A stretch of DNA of 64,000 nucleotides. Source: Sternotherus odoratus. Taxonomy: Eukaryota > Chordata > Testudines > Kinosternidae. Location: positions 7,016,651-7,080,650 of the forward strand of contig JAVMKO010000003.1 in the NCBI GenBank assembly GCA_032164245.1. The letters run 5' to 3'. The translations under genes and the position numbers were made by a program. Positions 57,026-64,000 of this stretch are shown piece by piece (the first letter of the stretch is position 1; every line of letters begins with the position of its first letter). The notes under the pieces were generated by a model. That model ran no database searches. It was not told the origin of the DNA and was given only the letters and a program-made list of their open reading frames with translations.

Positions 57026-57534
57026 ATTGTTGGGAGCCCACAAGACTACCTAAAATAGGTACAGTCGGGTGCTTTCAGCCTGTGACTTGCCCTGTTGATG
57101 TCACTGAGGCTACTCCTGTTTAAGAGACGTCTGTTCTTAAGGACTTTGCTGGCTTGGGGCCACTGAGCGGAGGATGAGAGTTCTGTGTGAATAACCAGAG
57201 CTGAGTTTGGCCCTGGGCTGAGGGACAAATCCTGCTTTCTGGTTCGATGTGAGGGCTGTAGACAGGATCTGCCTGTGGGAAAGGAAAACAAGCCCCTTCC
57301 CTTTTTTGCAGGGAGGGGGAAAAGCTATTGACTGTAAGTAATAGACTCCAGAGGATCATGATCCTGCAGGAATCCAGGAGAAGACAGCACACGCCGTGTG
57401 CCACTGACAAAGAGAAGCAAGCCCAGTTCAGAGGGATGCTGGAGGCTGACCTGTGATGGCATCTCTCATGCTCCAGACTTGAAATATGTATTTACTGGTG
57501 AAAGGGCCACTGGCGCAGGTTGGCTGGGAAGACA

Positions 57535-57770
57535 GAGAATATCATGCTGGTTAGAGCAAAGCAATAAAAGCTCCCTGGGTTCCATGTCCCCAGCTCTGCA
57601 ACTGACACACTGTGTCATTCACTTCATATCTCTGTGCCTCAGTGTCCCCACCTGTAAAATGGGTGCCTCAAGAGCTAGCCATGAAGCACCGTCAGCTACT
57701 CGTTGTAAAGTGCTTTGAGACCTTCACGTGAATGGTGCTCTAGAAGGGCAAAGTGTTTTTATCGGTGCCT
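57535..57770 (+). repeat. MIR SINE, sense
   Basis: ATCATGCTGGTTAGAGC, CTCTGTGCCTCAGTGTCCCC, CACCTGTAAAATGGGTGCC and GTAAAGTGCTTTGAGACC in order. Confidence 0.75.
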
Positions 57771-59224
57771 AGCTTCTAGGGGAGGGCGATCCACAGCAGG
57801 GGGGAAGAACTAAAAGGAGAAACGTCCTTTACCTGCCACAGTTCCAAAAGGAAAACATCTCTCAGCACCACATTCCTGGTTCTCCCATCCTCCAGTGATG
57901 TTCTCAAACCAAACCCAATCCTGCTTCCAATGCAGTAACGTGCTCAGTGCACTAGCTCTAGCCAGACTGATGCTTCTGATCGGCCGTGCCCTGAGCCTGA
58001 AGACAGGTAAGTAACCTACCAGCCTGTGACTTCCTCTTACTTTGTCTGTCCGTTTACGTCCCGCATACAGCCAGATCCCTGTCACATTACTATACCTGAT
58101 ACAGGGTATATGCTGCTAGAGGCCATTGTGAGGGAATTGCTGCCACAAGACACTCTCCCCAAGCCTTTGGCACCCTCCCAAACCCATAAGTCTCCCTAGT
58201 GAACAATACCCAGGAGTAGGTAAACCATGAGCTGCTCAAAACCTCCTTGGCTAAGTCCCTATGGGCCTGGTAATCGATTGTGCATGTGCACCGCTGCCCC
58301 CTACTGGATAGAATCAGAACTTCTCCACTGTGTGTCACAGGCCCTATTCTGCTAATGAGGATTGGAGGTGCTACGGAGGTGCACACTGTTAGTGGAAGGA
58401 GATGTTTTCCTTGATTTGTATGTTCTCTTTGTAATAACCATGCTGGCTAGAGTGGAGCTATTGATGAACTCTCTGTATGAATGTGGTTTGTTTCTCAGGG
58501 GCAGATAAAAACTGGTTGCGGGTCATTCCCAAAAAGCTCTGCTGTTTTCTTAATTTAGAGTCCCCCACCGCCCTCCAACACACACACACACTAACAGCTG
58601 TTTTCCTTTTGCCTTTGCCCAGTTAGGGACTTGGATGTGCTGAGTTCCGTAAGAGAAGGGATTATTCCACATTCTGCTCCCAGAATGGGGCATCAAGGTC
58701 ATTCCCTGTCCAACAGAGCCCCGAGCATGGCTGCCCCGTCTGCAGTGCCTTGAGCTCTGCGTTTGCTGCTGCTCTGGGAGCCTAGAGGGACCTTTTCGTT
58801 TTCATGCCTGTAGAAAGGATTTACATGACTGAGGCCTGCTTAAGTCAATGACAAAGCTCCCATTGATTTCACTTGGGACCCTGTTCCACACTCTTCCCCC
58901 TTTGTGTAAATGACCCATCCTGGTAAATAATTCCTTTTCTTCCACCGAGCTAGGAGGCTCATATTTCATGATCAAGAAAACCAATGCCCGGACCCCCAAA
59001 ATCACTAGTTGTTTTTGAAATATCTTGGGGTCACAGCCTCAGCTCCGGATCCTGAACTGGGGTTTGTGACTCGCACCTTACTCCACACCGGCCTAATCGA
59101 CAAACCAGATCCAGACAGGCCCAGTGATGGTGAGTTGCAGATTTCATCTCCACTTGAGCACTTGAAAACCGAGACACCCAAATCCCTTTTCAAAATCGGG
59201 GCCAGGGACTCTTGCCTCAAAGTC
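57771..59224. other. Intergenic, nothing recognised
   Basis: No gene or repeat terminus seen. Confidence 0.35.
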
Positions 59225-59390
59225 TGGCCATGCCGCTGACTAGCTGTGGAACCTGGGGCCGCCGCTTAGTCTTTCTGTAGCTCATTTCCCATATCCATCA
59301 AAGGAGGATAATGGTATTTACCTGCTTTGCCAAGGGGTCCCAAAGATCAATTAGCTGATCTTTGTAAACCTGTGCTAAGTATTAGTAATA
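59225..59390 (+). repeat. MIR SINE, sense
   Basis: GACTAGCTGTGGAACCTGGG then CTCATTTCCCATATCCATCA and AGGAGGATAATGG. Confidence 0.6.
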
Positions 59391-61824
59391 GCAATTACGT
59401 CTGGGTACACAGCAGTGCTCCTAATGGAAGACTCCTTTGTAATATGTTTTCCATTGAATAGGCTTAGGAGTATTCAGACAGAACTCTAAAGCTGTTTGGG
59501 GTATTTCCCCCCCGAAGTGATTTGCTTTTAAGATATGATGGATGGGAACCGCTCCTTGCTGCACCCCTGGCTCCAAAGCAGGGGGAGAGCGATCTAAAAA
59601 TGCAAATCTCTTGAAACTGTTCCAGCCAGATGCAATTTATAAAAAGCCTGTTTGAACCGGCAGGGCTAAACTTCCAGTTCATAGAACCACATTCTGCAAC
59701 AGCTCCTCCGGTTCCTGTCAGAAGCCCGGAATGAATATCCAGGAGTGAGACGAGTGTGAGATATTAGAAGCTCATGACAGCCAATGAAGTGTTAAAGATG
59801 CATCAGGCTTAGTCTTGCTTTCATAGGCCTGGAGCTAGGGCCAGATCTTCAGAAGCTGCAGGCATCCCCAACTCCCCCTGAAATCAACCGGAACTCAGCT
59901 GCTCTGAAAATCAGGTTATGTTGGGGTCCTCCAGGGTTCATCAATGGGTGAGGTGTCTGGATTATCCTCACCTGACCAATAGTCCCAGATCTCAGCTGCC
60001 CTGAGTATCGGGGAGGTTTGGAATCCGGGCTGATGCTTCACCGATGGCCATTCTCACTCAAATGGGCAGAACCAAAAGAGCTGGGGTGAAATTCTGGCCT
60101 GAGTGAAGTCAACGGCAAAACTCCCATTGACCCCAACGGGGCAGGATTTCACCCTCGTCAAAATCCAGATCCACATTTTGCGGTTCATGGCGCATCTTTA
60201 AGCGCTGTCAGCAGAGCTACGTTGAGCTCGTCAGTTTCATTTTTCAAGGGGTTAGGCTCATGTTTGGGGTCACACGTGCTCATGTTTCTCAATAGCTTTA
60301 AGTTTGGGGCTCTAGCTTCCCATAGAGCACTAAGCTCCCTGGGGGTTTTAGTGAGGTGTTTATACATTCTTGGTCCAGATCCTATTCAAGACATTCCCCA
60401 GGCCAATGCATAGGTTTTGGGCTGGATGGTCAGGCAATTTTACCTTTACACTTTGCGTTCTGCTCCAAATAGAAGTTAGCTTCCCTGGAAGTTACCTGAT
60501 GGTGGCAGGTTGTGATACATGCAGCCAGGGAAATGTTGTATGGTTTTGTTTTCCATGTACTGCACCTTTGCAATCCAAGGAATCTGCTGGAAGCAGCTGG
60601 CATTTTGTGCTCAGCTCCAATGTAGCATGTTACAGAAGGGAGAAATATACACTGTGCTCTCTCAAGCAGACTTCACTTTGGTTCTTTTCTTTCATAAAGT
60701 TTTCCTTTATCTAAAACAAAACCCATTTAGTATGTAGCTCCTCTCTGTGAGCCAAAATACAATAGCGATGAGGATACTCAGTTTTGGGTCTGTTATTATT
60801 CAGACAACAATAGAAGCAGCTCTGCTTGATGCCTGACATGTCTTAGGGGATGCCATGTATAGATTCAGCAAGGGAGTAATCGTTTTAACTCAGTTTCCTG
60901 GCTTTTTCTGTTTAAATTAGATCCATACACTGTATTTTTGTCATGATCTTTTTATTTCAGTTCACTTCTCATCGCGGTAATATAGAAACAATAGTGGAAA
61001 CCATGAAAATACAAATCACTCATTGCTTATGTAATAGCACTTTGTATTGCCAAGAGGTTAACAATTAGATGCTTCCCTTAGGAAACAAAAAAAACCCCAA
61101 CCCCTTTACCGATGCTGTACTGCGTCTGCAGGCCTCTCGGACTGGACCCATTCCAGCAAATGTGGCAGTCCCATCGTGGGCCAGTCCTGCTCTTATAGGA
61201 GTTTTGTCATTGCCTTCAGTGAGAGATCAATAGCACCCTACTGCAGGTGCTAAGGCTGTTTTTGTTCATGGGGCCTTGTGTGAAGATTTAGTTCATGTGG
61301 ATTCACTCTCCCCGAATGTCACACTGAGCTTCAAGTTTGAACAAACTCAGAAACCTCAGAGCAAACCTCTGCCCGGACCCACTGCATTTCAGCTGCTTTT
61401 GCAGCAAAGCCATTTGAAACCACAGCCCAGATGGCCTGAAAGAGCCACAAACCATTTGTTGCCCTCGGTCTGCATTCTGAGTGTGGGGCGGGACGTGACG
61501 CCCAGGGAGCTGCACAGGGCTGTGCGGGTTTTTTTTAACCAAAGTCTGGCATTGCTCAGCTTTGCAGAAGCTGCTATCACGGGACGATTGCAGTCCACAC
61601 TATACACAGGTAGCACAACTGTCCATGGAGTGTGACTACTTCAAGTCAAGGAACTCAGACACTTCCTTCTTCTCGGAACAAAAGAGGCACCAGTCACCTC
61701 TGCAGATGATTATTTGGGCCAGACCATCAGCTGGCATAAAGCCATTTATCTCCCTTAGGCCCTTATAGGTACCCATTGCAGCAATGTCTGAGCAGCTCAC
61801 CCTCTTTAATGCATGTCTACTTAT
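59391..61824. other. Intergenic, nothing recognised
   Basis: The longest frames here (for example 60370-60714, 61276-61635) lack splice or family support. Confidence 0.35.
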
Positions 61825-61985
61825 GACAGCCCTGGGAGGCAGCGAAGTGCTGCGGTGCCCATTGTACAGATGGGGAACTGAGGCACAGACATTTGCCAAA
61901 GGCCATACAGGAAGTCTGTGGCAGAGCAGGGCGTTGACCCCCAGGTTTGCCAAGGCCTAGCCTAGCACCCAGCCACTGGACTGTC
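61825..61985 (-). repeat. MIR SINE, antisense
   Basis: ATTGTACAGATGGGGAACTG, AGGCACAGACATTTGCC and CATACAGGAAGTCTGTGGC. Confidence 0.7.
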
Positions 61986-62429
61986 CTGCCCTCCTTCAAG
62001 GAAGCTGCAGTGTTTCACACCAGGAAAGGATCCTGCCCTTTGGCTGCAAAATCCCATTCCCCTACCCCCACCAGCTATGTAAATGTGGTTGTTGTGGCCC
62101 TAGCCAGCTGTTTTGTTAAGTGTCTGGACCCACTATTCTTTTGCTGGTGAGTAGCAGCAACAAACTGTGACTGATTTTGTGTGGTTTCCTCTACCGCTGC
62201 CTCCCACCCACACAAAACCCACCCCTTCACGTTCACCCTGTTGATAGCGTCCGTGCTCAGGAGCACAAGGCAGGCAGCTGCTGGTGAAGGCTCTTGGCTA
62301 GTATGGTGATGTGCACGGTATACAGATCTAGACGGATTACATGGAAGACCTTGCACAGTGCTTGTGTGTTGCGTCCCTGGTCCACGCAAAAGACAGCAGC
62401 CTACTAGTGCTGCTTGCTGATGGACATAC

Positions 62430-62540
62430 TTCTGTTGCTCAACTGGTAGAGCTCAGTGTTAAGGTCACCGATTCAGTTCTTGCTGAGGACATAAGCTGGA
62501 GGATTGTCAGACTTGTACTGAGATGGTTATTCATACCCCG
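62430..62540 (+). repeat. tRNA-derived SINE remnant
   Basis: TTGCTCAACTGGTAGAGC (A-box-like) and GGTCACCGATTCAGTTC (B-box-like) are at tRNA spacing, but the acceptor stem does not close, so it is not a functional tRNA. Confidence 0.45.
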
Positions 62541-62814
62541 CCCCGCCCCCCCACTGCCTGGAGGTGTAGCTGTTGGAGGTGTAGCTGTTGAGTAATGAGC
62601 TACACCAGCCACGGAGCGATCAGAGGCAGAAATCAAGCCTGACAGTTTTTACTTTACAAAAATGCGCATTGTGATTAACTGCTGGCAATTCTGACCGTCC
62701 TGTCTCTAATAAATACAGTGATTCATTTCTTAACCCCTCAGCTTTGAAATGTCTAACCCCGGCTACCCTGATTCATCTTTATTGTGCTTACGCTAACTTT
62801 TCGCAGTGACAGAG

Positions 62815-63115
62815 GCCAGGTCTACACTGGGGGGTGGGGAGGGATTGACCGAAGATATGCAACTTCAGCTATGCAAATAGCATAGCTGAAGTTGACGTAT
62901 CTTAGGTCAACTTATCTGGGTGTCCACACAGCAGCGAGTCGACCGCTGCTGCTCCCCTGTCAACTCCGCTTCCACCTCTCGCGACAGTGGAGTTCCGGAG
63001 TCAACGGGGAAAGGACTCAGAGATCGATTTATCGCGTCTACACTAGATGTGATAAATCAATTCCCAATCGATTGATCACTACCCGCCAATTCGGTGGGTG
63101 GTATAGATGTGGTCC
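62815..63115. mobile_element. Harbinger-like MITE, third copy of the 4083 family
   Basis: Contains AGATATGCAACTTCAGCTAT paired with ATAGCTGAAGTTGACGTATC, the palindrome shared with 4083 and 56177, then GTGGAGTTCCGGAGTC and GATCACTACCCGCC. Terminal repeats are diverged. Confidence 0.65.
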
Positions 63116-63269
63116 GAGTGAGTCCTTGATGGTACAGAAATGAGATCCATCTATTCCCATCCTAAAAGACTGTCCATTGTGATAAATCCAATCTGGGTGT
63201 GTTTAGTTATGTAATAACCAGTTACTCATGTCCTAGTCCTTCCGTTAGCTGGATGCACCTCCCTCCCTT

Positions 63270-63560
63270 CTGAAGTTGGTTGGATTTTTTCCATCAAAGC
63301 ATTTTTTCAGTGCAAACTGGCTTTTAGATCCAAACGAAAACATTCATTTTTGGTTGACATTTTCTGAGTTTTGGTTAAAAAAAATTGTTTTAAAGTACCT
63401 TTTTTGTCAAAACGTTTTACTGAGACTATTTCTGAAAGCCAACAATTTTTCATTTTTGGTTTTTCATTGAAAACCGCCCCACAATTCTACAGGATTTTTT
63501 GGAAAATAAGCATTTTTCAAAATTTCCTGCAAAAATACAGTAATTGGTATTTTGACCAGT
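63270..63560. repeat. AT-rich segment with recurring ATTTTT/AAACG words
   Basis: CATTTTTGGTT, TCATTTTTGG and TTTTGTCAAAACG-type words recur. Probably an old LINE 3' UTR, not assigned. Confidence 0.3.
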
Positions 63561-63731
63561 TCTACTCCCATTCCTGCGTTAAAAAAATCAAGGTCCTGAT
63601 TCACATTGGTTAGCCCATGCACAGCTGTCTATTGAATTTAAAGGGACGGTGTACATGAGTAAGTGCTCACCAGTGTAATGGTTACACAAGCCACTCCAGG
63701 TATGCTACAGTAGTGGTCCAAAACCATAGAA

Positions 63732-63928
63732 GTGACAAAGAGTCCTGTGCACCAAAAGTATTGAAGCATAAGCTTTCGTGGGCTAATACCCCCTTCGTCG
63801 GATGCATCTGACGAAGGGGGTATTAGCCCACGAAAGCTTATGCTTCAGTACTTTAGTTAGTCTTTAAGGTGCCACAGGACTCTTTGTCACTTCTGCAATT
63901 CCAGACTAACACGGCTACCTCTCTGATT
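63732..63928 (+). mobile_element. Foldback Penelope-like tail with 13-bp TSD
   Basis: CAAAACCATAGAA is duplicated at 63719-63731 and 63929-63941. Positions 63765-63844 form a hairpin whose arms of about 38 bp (AGCATAAGCTTTCGTGGGCT at the left) match with one mismatch. Then come the sense tail CTTTAAGGTGCCACAGGACT and terminus CCAGACTAACACGGCTACC. Confidence 0.9.
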
Positions 63929-63954
63929 CAAAACCATAGAATATTTCTTGACAC

Positions 63955-64000
63955 TGTGTTGCCTAGTGGATAGTGTATCACACTAGCACTCAGGAGCCCT
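63955..64000 (+). repeat. MIR SINE head, cut by window end
   Basis: GTGTTGCCTAGTGGATAGTG then CACTAGCACTCAGGAGCC matches MIR heads at 38816 and 52885. Confidence 0.55.

Noticed and set aside
62430..62540. Functional tRNA gene
   Set aside because: A and B boxes are recognisable, but the stems do not pair and SINE-like sequence follows.
14585..64000. Exons of human TDH neighbours (FAM167A, BLK, GATA4, MTMR9)
   Set aside because: None of the translated frames resembles them. They presumably lie outside the window if synteny holds.

Overview
This window is vertebrate nuclear DNA, most likely from a turtle (inference). The evidence is one intron-containing gene with canonical GT-AG introns, CR1 LINE 3' ends, MIR-type SINEs on both strands, Penelope-like element (PLE) tails with GIY-YIG coding relics, a tRNA-headed SINE with a CR1-like tail (the CryI type known from turtles), many hAT and Harbinger-like MITEs, and no L1 or Alu. 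A crocodilian is the main alternative. Nothing looks bacterial: no operons, no CRISPR array and no prokaryotic promoters were seen.

The only gene I can support is TDH, mitochondrial L-threonine 3-dehydrogenase, on the + strand. It has eight coding exons between 3605 and 14584 that join into an intact 373-codon frame. A splice acceptor just upstream of the start codon implies an untranslated 5' exon further upstream. Its introns carry many transposons: a Harbinger-like MITE in intron 1; a foldback PLE and a Tc1/mariner-like MITE in intron 2; nested hATs in intron 3; and an antisense PLE abutting a sense CR1 in intron 6.

Upstream (1-3586) are a pogo/Tigger-like MITE with TA target duplications and a hAT with a perfect 8-bp duplication. 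The 3' UTR probably ends near 15.66 kb. From 15.7 to 26 kb there are more hATs, three diverged copies of an unidentified unit (19.6-22.2 kb), a dead BED-type hAT transposase, a long perfect-looking hairpin MITE, and an unrecognised 121-codon ORF.

From 26 to 64 kb I find no gene. This stretch holds roughly twenty MIR-type copies on both strands, LTR-like segments, several hAT and Harbinger-like MITEs, CR1 3' ends, and five further PLE tails. Three or four short stretches that look unlike any repeat here (28.6, 36.1 and 41.7 kb) are candidate conserved noncoding elements. Neighbours of TDH in human (FAM167A, BLK, GATA4, MTMR9) were looked for among the translated frames and not found.

The most unusual recurring structure is a set of very short PLE insertions. 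Six have clean 11-16 bp target-site duplications, and four of those are inverted (foldback) dimers of the element's 3' tail.
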